Origin: Anaerotignum sp.
Lineage (GTDB): Bacteria > Bacillota > Clostridia > Lachnospirales > Anaerotignaceae
Direction of reading: 5' to 3'
Assembly: GCA_020024255.1 (NCBI GenBank)
Contig: JAHHTX010000086.1
Span: 1 to 6,824 of the forward strand
Length of the DNA stretch: 6,824 bases
The first letter of the stretch is position 1. Every line of letters begins with the position of its first letter. The notes beneath the pieces were generated by a model, which searched no databases, was not told the origin of the DNA, and saw nothing but the letters and a program-made list of their open reading frames with translations. Made by a program: the position numbers and the translations under genes. This document shows, one piece after another, positions 1 to 5,355 of the stretch.

Positions 1-44
1 ATTCCCAGTCATCACTTTCTGTTATCAATTTCTGTACGCCTCCT

Positions 45-74
45 ATGATAAACCGAAAAATATCTTTTTGTCAA
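45..74 (-). promoter_or_regulatory. Candidate divergent promoter at left edge
   Basis: Read on the - strand, a perfect TTGACA (69-74) is followed after 18 bases by TATCAT (45-50, five of six matches to TATAAT). This would direct transcription leftward out of the window, divergent from the cysteine hydrolase gene. An AGGAGG on the same strand (39-44) directly follows the -10. It would overlap the predicted transcription start, so it cannot serve as a ribosome binding site for a transcript from this promoter. Either the promoter or the AGGAGG is probably fortuitous. No complete minus-strand gene can be seen. Confidence 0.35.
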
Positions 75-121
75 GCCATTTTATAAATTTTGAGAAAACT
101 AACCAAAAAACTGGATTCTTG

Positions 122-150
122 TTGAAACGAAAAAAAATTCATGATATAGT
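122..150 (+). promoter_or_regulatory. Promoter of hydrolase-aminopeptidase operon
   Basis: TTGAAA (122-127) and TATAGT (145-150) are separated by 17 bases, and a TG one base before the -10 (142-143) makes it an extended -10 element. Each hexamer matches the housekeeping sigma consensus at five of six positions. The predicted start near 157 leaves a leader of about 40 bases before the ATG at 197, with the ribosome binding site at 183-188. Confidence 0.65.
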
Positions 151-196
151 AAAAGTTATTGTTTTTGTAAAACACAGTAAAGAAAGGACAAAATAT

Positions 197-721
197 ATGA
201 AAAAATTATTGGTTGTTATAGATATGCAGAATGATTTTATTGATGGTGCTTTGGGCACAAAAGAAGCGGAAGCTATTGTACCTAAGGTAATCGAAAAAAT
301 CAAAACCTATCCCAAAGATTGTATTTATGCCACAAGAGATACCCATACCGAAAACTATTTGGAAACCCAAGAGGGAAAATTTCTGCCTGTCATACATTGT
401 GTAGAAGGTACAAAAGGTTGGGAGATTCAGGATAAGGTAGCAGAAGCACTGGAGGGCACAGTTATTGTGAATAAGCCAAATTTCGGTTCTCCTGCTTTGG
501 CAGACATGCTGTACTTTGAAACCATCGGAGAGGACGAAGTGGAAATTGAACTGGTGGGGCTGTGTACAGATATTTGTGTGGTTTCTAATGCCATTTTATT
601 GAAAACAAGACTTCCGGAGGTCAAGGTGACAGTAGATGCTTCTTGCTGTGCAGGGGTAACACCGGAAAGTCATGACGCAGCATTGACAACAATGAAAATG
701 TGTCAATGTGTGATAAAGTGA
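197..721 (+). CDS. Nicotinamidase/isochorismatase-family cysteine hydrolase
   Basis: This 174-residue cytoplasmic protein belongs to the isochorismatase-like hydrolase superfamily. The closest recognisable type is nicotinamidase, which deamidates nicotinamide to nicotinate for NAD salvage. The expected catalytic triad is visible: D9 in the IDMQNDF motif, K93 in VNKPNFGS, and nucleophile C127 in CTDICVVSNA. Candidate metal ligands are D48 and H50 (RDTH), E59 and H67. This resembles the Asp-His-Glu-His set I recall from the Streptococcus pneumoniae enzyme more than the Asp-His-His-His set of mycobacterial PncA. The reading frame is open from the window edge, but the ATG at 197 is chosen because AAAGGA lies 8 bases before it, a promoter lies just upstream, and the family's N-terminus (MKKLLVVIDMQNDF) starts here. 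The aminopeptidase gene follows 11 bases downstream. Family assignment is firm; nicotinamide as the substrate is inferred, since other amides are hydrolysed by relatives. Confidence 0.88.
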   Translation: MKKLLVVIDMQNDFIDGALGTKEAEAIVPKVIEKIKTYPKDCIYATRDTHTENYLETQEGKFLPVIHCVEGTKGWEIQDKVAEALEGTVIVNKPNFGSPALADMLYFETIGEDEVEIELVGLCTDICVVSNAILLKTRLPEVKVTVDASCCAGVTPESHDAALTTMKMCQCVIK

Positions 722-726
722 GGTGG
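721..726 (+). promoter_or_regulatory. Ribosome binding site deciding the aminopeptidase start
   Basis: AGGTGG begins on the last base of the upstream gene's TGA. It lies 6 bases before the ATG at 733 and only 3 before the ATG at 730, so 733 is the better start. A GTG in the same frame at 700 lies inside the upstream gene and would add residues that do not fit the family's N-terminus. The overlap of this site with the upstream stop fits translational coupling. Confidence 0.6.
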
Positions 727-732
727 CTGATG

Positions 733-1854
733 ATGAGAGATGAACGACTGGAAAAATTAGCAAAGGTTTTGGTAGAATATTCCACTAATGTAAAAGCAGG
801 GGATAAAGTTGCGATTTCTGCCGAGGACTGTGCACTTCCTTTTATTCAGGCAGTGGCAAGGGCAGCAGTAAAACGTGGTGCTTTCATAGAATATTATGTG
901 GATATGCCGAGTGTAGATGCAGAACTTTTAAAAAATGGTACAAAAGAGCAATATGCTCGTCCCAATATTCGCTTTGGTGCTTGTGCTTCCAGCGATGTAT
1001 GGATTAGTGCATGGGGCAGCGAAAATCTAAAAACCATGCAGTCTGTACCGTCACAACGCATGAAGGAGCGACGTCTTGCCAACAAAGAAAACCGCAAAAT
1101 ATATTCCGACCGTATGGGAAGTGGTGAACTTCGTTGGTGTGGCACGCAGTTTCCGACAAACGGAGATGCACAGAATGCAGGTATGAGCCTTGAAGAATAT
1201 GAGGATTTTGTTTATCGGGCAGGATATCTCTATGAAGATGACCCTGTGGCAAAGTGGAAAGAAAAAGAGGCATGGCAGCAGCAATGGGTGGAATATCTGG
1301 ATACGAAAAAAGAATTGCATATTGTAGGCAGAGATACCGATATTTTTGTGAATATAAATGGAAGAAAATGGATAAATTGTTGTGGACAGGAAAATTTTCC
1401 GGACGGGGAAATTTTCACATCTCCTGTAGAGGATGGCATCAACGGACATATTCTTTTTTCCTATCCTTCCATTATCAATGGTCATGAATTTGAGGAAGTT
1501 CGTTTGACTGTGGAAAAAGGGCGTATTGTGGAAGCGGTCTGTAAAGACGAAACAAAAAATGAAGATTTACTCTCCTATATTGATACAGATGATGGCTCTC
1601 GTTATTTTGGGGAAGTTGCCATTGGGACAAACTATGGCATACAAAAGCATACAAAAAATATTCTCTTTGATGAAAAAATCGGTGGTTCTATTCATATGGC
1701 AATCGGAGAGGGTTTTCAGGAGGCAGGTGGCAAAAATACATCTGCAATTCATTGGGATATGATTCAGGATATGAAACAGGGCGGACGTATTTATGCAGAT
1801 GGAGAGTTGTTTTATGTTAACGGACAGTTTTTACAGGAAGTATTAAAAAAGTAA
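733..1854 (+). CDS. M29-family metallo-aminopeptidase (AmpS/PepS/aminopeptidase T type)
   Basis: The gene encodes a 373-residue cytoplasmic enzyme predicted to release N-terminal amino acids from peptides using a two-metal centre. The family ligand motifs appear in order: E226 in DGEIFTSP, E294 in FGEVAIGTN, H321 in GGSIHMAIGEGF, then H340 and D342 in SAIHWDMI. The GEIFTSPVED and GSIHMAIGEGF blocks are diagnostic of peptidase family M29. The N-terminal part (MRDERLEKLAKVLVEYS) is also typical of the family. The length is a little below the roughly 410 residues of the classic thermophile enzymes, but no domain is missing. It follows the cysteine hydrolase closely and probably shares its transcript; peptide turnover plus amide hydrolysis would fit nutrient recycling, which is inference. 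I see no clear terminator after it. The ATG at 730 is an alternative start that would add one residue. Confidence 0.93.
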   Translation: MRDERLEKLAKVLVEYSTNVKAGDKVAISAEDCALPFIQAVARAAVKRGAFIEYYVDMPSVDAELLKNGTKEQYARPNIRFGACASSDVWISAWGSENLKTMQSVPSQRMKERRLANKENRKIYSDRMGSGELRWCGTQFPTNGDAQNAGMSLEEYEDFVYRAGYLYEDDPVAKWKEKEAWQQQWVEYLDTKKELHIVGRDTDIFVNINGRKWINCCGQENFPDGEIFTSPVEDGINGHILFSYPSIINGHEFEEVRLTVEKGRIVEAVCKDETKNEDLLSYIDTDDGSRYFGEVAIGTNYGIQKHTKNILFDEKIGGSIHMAIGEGFQEAGGKNTSAIHWDMIQDMKQGGRIYADGELFYVNGQFLQEVLKK

Positions 1855-1964
1855 TACTTTTGTAAAATATGAGGGCAAAACGGAAACACTGAACATCAAC
1901 AGCAGAAAAACCTTTAATGTATGCGGAAATGTGCTGAAATATGTATAGCTTTTCAAAAAAATGG

Positions 1965-1993
1965 TTGACAGCAATATTAAAATTTTGTATACT
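1965..1993 (+). promoter_or_regulatory. Consensus housekeeping promoter for the cell-wall hydrolase
   Basis: A perfect TTGACA (1965-1970) and TATACT (1988-1993) are separated by exactly 17 bases. This is the strongest promoter in the window. Transcription would start near 2000, giving a leader of about 57 bases, which is too short for a known large riboswitch. Nothing else was recognised in the 202-base gap (1855-2056) apart from a short stretch open in one frame without a start codon. Confidence 0.85.
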
Positions 1994-2056
1994 AAATGTA
2001 ACAAAGTTGTAATAAATTCAATCCAATGATAAAAGCATACAGAAAAGGAGATAATA

Positions 2057-2824
2057 ATGGCTATATCCAAAATGATTCGACAGATTTGTGCAACAGCACT
2101 TTGCGTAACAATGGCAACATCTACAGTTTTTGCAGCAGATGTAAAACAGGGAGAAGAACAGCAAGCAACGGTTATTTCTTCTGCTACAGAAAACGTAACC
2201 AATGCAGCAGTACAGACACAGTATGGTGTGATAACAGCAACAAGTGGTTTGAAACTGCGTAAAGAAGCTTCTTTGATTTCTACAGTATTGACTGTACTTC
2301 CTGAAGGTAGTGTTGTTGATATCGACAGATTGGGCAGCGATTGGGCACGTGTTGTAACAGATGGCGGTCAGAAGGGATATGTCAGCACAGATTATATTTC
2401 AGTTGGTAGTGGCAAGAAACCAGTGGCAAAAGTTGCAGAAACTTCCGGCAAGGGGGAAGAAATGGTAGCTTATGCAAAACAATTCCTTGGCACACCTTAT
2501 GTATGGGGAGGTACAGACCTGAAGCGTGGTGTGGACTGTTCTGGTTTCGTATATGCAGTGCTGAAAAACTTTGGTATTAGCGTAAACAGAAGCTCTGCAT
2601 CTATGGCAAGCAACGGTGTACCAGTTGAAAAATCCAATTTGCAGGCAGGTGATTTGGTATTCTTTAATACAGGTGGAAACAGCCAGATTTCTCATGTAGG
2701 TATTTATATGGGCGATGGTTCTTATATCCATGCAACAGATGGCGCACCTTACGGTGTAACCATTACCAGCCTGAACAGCTCATACAGCCGTAATACATAT
2801 GTAACTGCACGTCGTGTGATTTAA
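2057..2824 (+). CDS. Secreted SH3b-NlpC/P60 cell-wall endopeptidase
   Basis: This 255-residue exported protein is predicted to cut peptide bonds in peptidoglycan stem peptides. A Sec signal peptide covers about residues 1-26, with a weakly basic N-terminus (K5, R8), a hydrophobic core and cleavage after the VFA motif at 24-26. A bacterial SH3 domain (about 56-117, from YGVITA to YISVG) probably binds the wall. After a Lys/Gly/Ala/Val-rich linker, the NlpC/P60 domain (about 133-255) carries catalytic C161 in VDCSGFVY, H213 in SHVGIYMG, and H225 in SYIHA as the third catalytic residue. AAGGAG at 2045-2050, 6 bases before the ATG, supports the start; an in-frame ATG at 2072 has no such site. The gene has its own strong promoter and terminator, so it is probably monocistronic. 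A role in daughter-cell separation or wall turnover is inferred; there is no sign that it is a phage lysin. Confidence 0.95.
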   Translation: MAISKMIRQICATALCVTMATSTVFAADVKQGEEQQATVISSATENVTNAAVQTQYGVITATSGLKLRKEASLISTVLTVLPEGSVVDIDRLGSDWARVVTDGGQKGYVSTDYISVGSGKKPVAKVAETSGKGEEMVAYAKQFLGTPYVWGGTDLKRGVDCSGFVYAVLKNFGISVNRSSASMASNGVPVEKSNLQAGDLVFFNTGGNSQISHVGIYMGDGSYIHATDGAPYGVTITSLNSSYSRNTYVTARRVI

Positions 2825-2847
2825 TGAAAATATAAACATAAATATAA

Positions 2848-2887
2848 AAAAACAACACAGCAATCGAAAGATGGTTGTGTTGTTTTT
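2848..2887 (+). terminator. Intrinsic terminator after the NlpC/P60 gene (possibly bidirectional)
   Basis: Arms at 2848-2865 and 2870-2887 pair with two mismatches around a GAAA loop. The 12 outermost pairs (AAAAACAACACA with its complement) are perfect, and the 3' arm ends in five T. On the - strand the other end supplies a run of seven T, so the element could also stop leftward transcription coming from the exonuclease gene. Confidence 0.82.
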
Positions 2888-2932
2888 ATGTCTAAAAATG
2901 AAGAACACAAAAAATGAATAAAGAAACAAACG

Positions 2933-2990
2933 AGCATAGGATTTCTTTTTAGCCTGCAATGTCATGGAGGAGAAAAAGAGATCCTATGCT
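2933..2990 (-). terminator. Inverted repeat, probable terminator of the exonuclease gene
   Basis: AGCATAGGAT (2933-2942) pairs perfectly with ATCCTATGCT (2981-2990). The pairing continues inward for seven more pairs after one mismatch (a C-A on the - strand), so each arm is 18 bases around a 22-base loop. The element begins 5 bases beyond the exonuclease stop codon. On the - strand it is followed by a T-rich but interrupted tract (about 2913-2930). Position and structure favour a terminator, though the loop is larger and the T-run weaker than usual. Confidence 0.55.
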
Positions 2991-2995
2991 TGCTT

Positions 2996-3778
2996 TCATG
3001 AGTTGGATTCTGTACGTTTTTTTTTCTTGGGCGGTAGAACGTCATAGGTCTGGTTTCGTCCAAGGGTATAGGAAAGTTTGATGAGCTTCTTTTCGTTTTC
3101 TGTCAGTTCACGATTGAGGAGAGCGGTGAAATGATGATATAATGCTCTTTTATCTATGCGCATACGTTTTGGTTTTTGTGTCAAAAGAGAACAGAGGGGA
3201 AACACATCAGGCACAACAGACTCAGGACGGACAATGTGGAAGATTTTTGCAGTGTAGATAGCATCATGCAGAGCATTATGGAATGTAAGTTCTATTGGCA
3301 GACCAAGTTGTGTGGCAGCATTTTTTAGTCCAATGGCATGACCTGCATCCTGTTTCAAATAGGAGGAAGCATAGGGCTGAATATTGATATAGCGGTTTGA
3401 CAAGGCATCTGCATTCAAATTATAGTACAAAATATTGCGGAACAGGGATTTGATGTCATCAGGTCCCCATGTGCAAAGTATGGTGTCCTCTTTGCCAATA
3501 AAAGCAAGAAATGCTTTATATGCCTCTTCAAATGTCCCTTGGTTTTCTAAATCCGCTTCTGTAAGTCCTGTAATTTTTTCGACAAAAGGGTGCAGTTTCG
3601 GATAGATACGGGGACATATCATCTGATTGAATGTAGCTGTTTGGGTAAAATGTTCATCTAGCTTGACTGCCCCGATTTGAATAATCTCAAAAGGACACTC
3701 CAGCACAGGCTTTACCTTCTTTTCTGTTTTGAAAGGAAAGGCTTGGTTAAATTCTAAGTCTAAAACAATATACTGCAT
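2996..3778 (-). CDS. DEDDh 3'-5' exonuclease, Eri-1/KapD-like
   Basis: This 260-residue cytoplasmic nuclease is of the DnaQ-like DEDDh superfamily and should remove nucleotides from the 3' end of RNA or DNA. The exonuclease motifs are in order: Exo I with D7 and E9 (VLDLEFN), Exo II with D108 (WGPDDIKSL), and Exo III with H167 and D172 (HNALHDA). The WG..D layout and the early EIIQIGAVKLD segment resemble the Eri-1/3'hExo and KapD branch more than the polymerase proofreading subunits. The nuclease domain fills about residues 1-185. A C-terminal extension of about 75 residues (about 186-260) is rich in Lys and Arg and ends in a PPKKKKRTE basic tail, which could contact nucleic acid (inference). 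AGGAGG at 3785-3790, 6 bases before the ATG, supports the start. The gene is alone on its strand here, convergent with the cell-wall hydrolase. KapD in Bacillus subtilis affects sporulation signalling; applying that role here would be speculation. Confidence 0.87.
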   Translation of the reverse strand: MQYIVLDLEFNQAFPFKTEKKVKPVLECPFEIIQIGAVKLDEHFTQTATFNQMICPRIYPKLHPFVEKITGLTEADLENQGTFEEAYKAFLAFIGKEDTILCTWGPDDIKSLFRNILYYNLNADALSNRYINIQPYASSYLKQDAGHAIGLKNAATQLGLPIELTFHNALHDAIYTAKIFHIVRPESVVPDVFPLCSLLTQKPKRMRIDKRALYHHFTALLNRELTENEKKLIKLSYTLGRNQTYDVLPPKKKKRTESNS

Positions 3779-3806
3779 AGAAATCCTCCTAATATGGTTT
3801 CAAAAA

Positions 3807-3824
3807 GAAAAGAAATTTCTTTTC
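3807..3824. repeat. Perfect 18-bp palindrome in the exonuclease leader
   Basis: GAAAAGAAATTTCTTTTC is a perfect 9+9 palindrome with no spacer. It lies between the - strand -10 element (3834-3839) and the ribosome binding site (3785-3790), close to the predicted transcription start. It could be a repressor operator for a dimeric protein or a weak leader hairpin. Its base composition is simple (only one G-C pair in each five or so), so chance is possible. Confidence 0.4.
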
Positions 3825-3833
3825 CTTATGTTT

Positions 3834-3842
3834 AGTATACCA
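3834..3842 (-). promoter_or_regulatory. Extended -10 promoter of the exonuclease gene
   Basis: Read on the - strand, TATACT (3834-3839) is preceded by TGG (3840-3842), giving TGGTATACT, an extended -10 element. The -35 region about 17 bases upstream (near 3857-3862, TTTCTG) is poor, as is common for extended -10 promoters. The predicted start is near 3827, leaving a leader of about 48 bases. Confidence 0.55.
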
Positions 3843-3873
3843 TGATTTTTTTAGAACAGAAAGTGAAAATTTC

Positions 3874-3902
3874 TTGTATCTCTTATGGTAGAATGGTAAA
3901 AT
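3874..3902 (+). promoter_or_regulatory. Candidate promoter of the dehydrogenase-regulator cluster
   Basis: TTGTAT (3874-3879), 17 bases, then TAAAAT (3897-3902) with TG at 3894-3895 forms a plausible extended -10 promoter. The -35 matches only three of six positions. A second option, TGGTAGAAT, overlaps it (-10 at 3889-3894) with no good -35. No sigma-54-type -24/-12 sequence was found in this intergenic region, so the cluster seems to be read by the housekeeping polymerase. Confidence 0.4.
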
Positions 3903-3953
3903 TGATAATCATAAAGAGAAATGAGGAGATAATGAGAAAAAAGGAGGGGTATT

Positions 3954-4208
3954 ATGGAGCTGGTATTTACGAAAGAACAAATTGAGGCGGAAATCCAAAA
4001 AATTTATTTGGAAGATGAAGATGTTCTGATGGAAGGAGAGTCTTTGAGAGGCGAAGGAAAAGAATATGTCATAAAAGGTGTAGCAACCATTGACGGGGAA
4101 CGCTACCACGATTTTGAAATTGCCTTTGGACTTCTGGAAGAACCCAAAGATGAAACCGCAGAGGCTATTTTGGCAGGCGAATGGGATTGGTATGACTTTT
4201 TATGTTGA
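3954..4208 (+). CDS. Small, highly acidic protein of unknown function
   Basis: I do not recognise this 84-residue protein. A strong AAGGAGGGG at 3941-3949 stands just before the ATG, and the next gene's ribosome binding site starts 3 bases after its stop, so it reads as a genuine gene in an operon. It has 17 Glu and 7 Asp against 5 Lys and 2 Arg, a net charge near -17. The N-terminal third looks helical (MELVFTKEQIEAEIQKIYLE), followed by an acidic patch (EDEDVLMEGE). A likely beta segment (EYVIKGVATIDGERYHDFEIAF, about 37-58) leads to an aromatic C-terminal end (EWDWYDFLC). There is no signal peptide, membrane segment or metal motif. The 15-base gap to the iron-dependent alcohol dehydrogenase suggests a linked role, for example as a partner or modulator; this is inference from position only. 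Confidence 0.8.
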   Translation: MELVFTKEQIEAEIQKIYLEDEDVLMEGESLRGEGKEYVIKGVATIDGERYHDFEIAFGLLEEPKDETAEAILAGEWDWYDFLC

Positions 4209-4223
4209 TAGGAGGAATTTGAC

Positions 4224-5327
4224 ATGAACGGATTTCGATTTTTTATGCCAGTAGACACATATTTTGGAACAGGATGTATACAGGAACATAAAGAGGTTTT
4301 GTGCAATCTTGGCAAAAAAGCCATGATTGTAACAGGAAAACATTCCGCAAAGGCAAACGGTTCTCAAGCGGATATGACAGCAGCATTGGATACTGTTGAT
4401 ATTGAGTGGATTTTGTTTGACGAAGTTGGGGAAAATCCAGATGTAGAAACCGTTGTGCGTGCGGCAGAATTGGCAAAAAAGGAAAAGGTAGAATTTATTG
4501 TGGGTATTGGTGGCGGCTCACCTATGGATGCGTCAAAAGCCATTGCAGTGCTTGCTGCAAATCCCGATGCCAAAGCAGATATTTTATTTACCAAAAAGAA
4601 TGCGGCAGCATTGCCTGTGGTAGAAGTCCCAACAACGGCAGGAACAGGCTCGGAGGTAACCCAATATGCTGTAATGACATTACATGAAAAGCGCACAAAA
4701 AGCGGTATTGCACCATCTGTTTTTCCACAGGTGTCCTTCCTTGACCCGGCTTATATGGATACGTTGTCTGTAAAAAATACCAATAATACAGCAGTGGATA
4801 CCCTCAGTCATTTGGTGGAAAGCTATCTGAGCGAAAAATCCAATGAAATGTCCAGAAAACTGACAGAAATCGGTCTTGATTATTGGAAAAACTGTATTCC
4901 TGCACTGAAAAGAAAGGTATATACAGAAGAAGACAGAGAGAAACTCATGATGGCTTCTGCTATGGGCGGTATTGTCATTGCACAGACAGGTACTTCACTC
5001 CCCCATGGTCTTGGCTATTTCTTAACCTATGAAAAAGGTATTCCTCATGGACGTGCCAACGGAATGCTTTTGGAGGCATATTTAGAATTATTCGGAAAAG
5101 AAAACGAAGAAGTTAAGAAAATATTGGAACTATTGGATTTGACATCTACAGCGGAGGTAGGTGTCTTGATGAAGGAAATTTTGGATATCACAGAATCCTT
5201 TACAGAAAAAGACATACAGTGCTATACAGAACGAATGATGGAAACACCACAGAAATTGAAAACCTTTCCTCTTTATGAATTAAAGGAGGAAGACGTGCAA
5301 AATATTTATAGAAAAAGCCTGCTGTAA
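4224..5327 (+). CDS. Iron-containing alcohol dehydrogenase
   Basis: This 367-residue cytoplasmic oxidoreductase interconverts an alcohol and its aldehyde or ketone with NAD(P). The family's nucleotide-binding GGGSPMD motif is at 96-102, and PTTAGTGSE at 136-144 contacts the cofactor. The four metal ligands of the group III alcohol dehydrogenases are all present: D192 and H196 (AVDTLSH), H261 (SLPHGLGY) and H275 (GIPHGRANG). Length is normal for a single-domain member, and there is no fused aldehyde dehydrogenase as in AdhE. GGAGG at 4211-4215, 8 bases before the ATG, sets the start. It follows the small acidic gene by 15 bases and precedes the sigma-54 activator by 28 bases, so the three probably form one operon. 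The substrate cannot be read from sequence; butanol, propanediol and other alcohol branches all occur in the family. The regulator next door suggests induction by a metabolite or redox cue. Confidence 0.93.
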   Translation: MNGFRFFMPVDTYFGTGCIQEHKEVLCNLGKKAMIVTGKHSAKANGSQADMTAALDTVDIEWILFDEVGENPDVETVVRAAELAKKEKVEFIVGIGGGSPMDASKAIAVLAANPDAKADILFTKKNAAALPVVEVPTTAGTGSEVTQYAVMTLHEKRTKSGIAPSVFPQVSFLDPAYMDTLSVKNTNNTAVDTLSHLVESYLSEKSNEMSRKLTEIGLDYWKNCIPALKRKVYTEEDREKLMMASAMGGIVIAQTGTSLPHGLGYFLTYEKGIPHGRANGMLLEAYLELFGKENEEVKKILELLDLTSTAEVGVLMKEILDITESFTEKDIQCYTERMMETPQKLKTFPLYELKEEDVQNIYRKSLL

Positions 5328-5340
5328 ATCTATTTTGCTG

Positions 5341-5347
5341 AAGGAGG
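5341..5347 (+). promoter_or_regulatory. Ribosome binding site fixing a TTG start for the activator
   Basis: AAGGAGG lies 8 bases before a TTG at 5356 and would overlap any start at 5335, where the frame's first TTG occurs. The first in-frame ATG (5368) is 20 bases away, too far for this site. TTG at 5356 is therefore the best-supported start. Confidence 0.7.
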
Positions 5348-5355
5348 AAGAAATT

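Noticed and set aside
2..196. The cysteine hydrolase frame is open back to the window edge, suggesting an N-terminal extension or fusion
   Set aside because: The conserved family N-terminus, a good ribosome binding site and an extended -10 promoter all place the start at 197; the extra stretch has intergenic AT-rich composition.
2000..2056. Possible riboswitch in the leader of the cell-wall hydrolase
   Set aside because: The leader is only about 57 bases and shows no hairpin or terminator, so there is no room for a known aptamer plus expression platform.
1843..2202. A 119-codon minus-strand frame with cysteine- and phenylalanine-rich sequence across the promoter and signal-peptide region of the NlpC/P60 gene
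   Set aside because: It is antisense to a clear promoter and gene and has no recognisable domain.
2424..2437. TGGCAAAAGTTGCA inside the NlpC/P60 gene, resembling a -24/-12 site
   Set aside because: Spacing between GG and GC is two bases too short.
3932..3985. A 17-codon leader frame (ATG at 3932) overlapping the start of the acidic protein gene
   Set aside because: The GAGGAG before it is only 3 bases from the ATG, and the frame consists largely of the next gene's ribosome binding site and start.
4555..4571. Minus-strand TGGCA...TTTGCA resembling a sigma-54 promoter inside the dehydrogenase gene
   Set aside because: The GG-GC spacing is 11 rather than the required 10, and it lies antisense inside a coding region.
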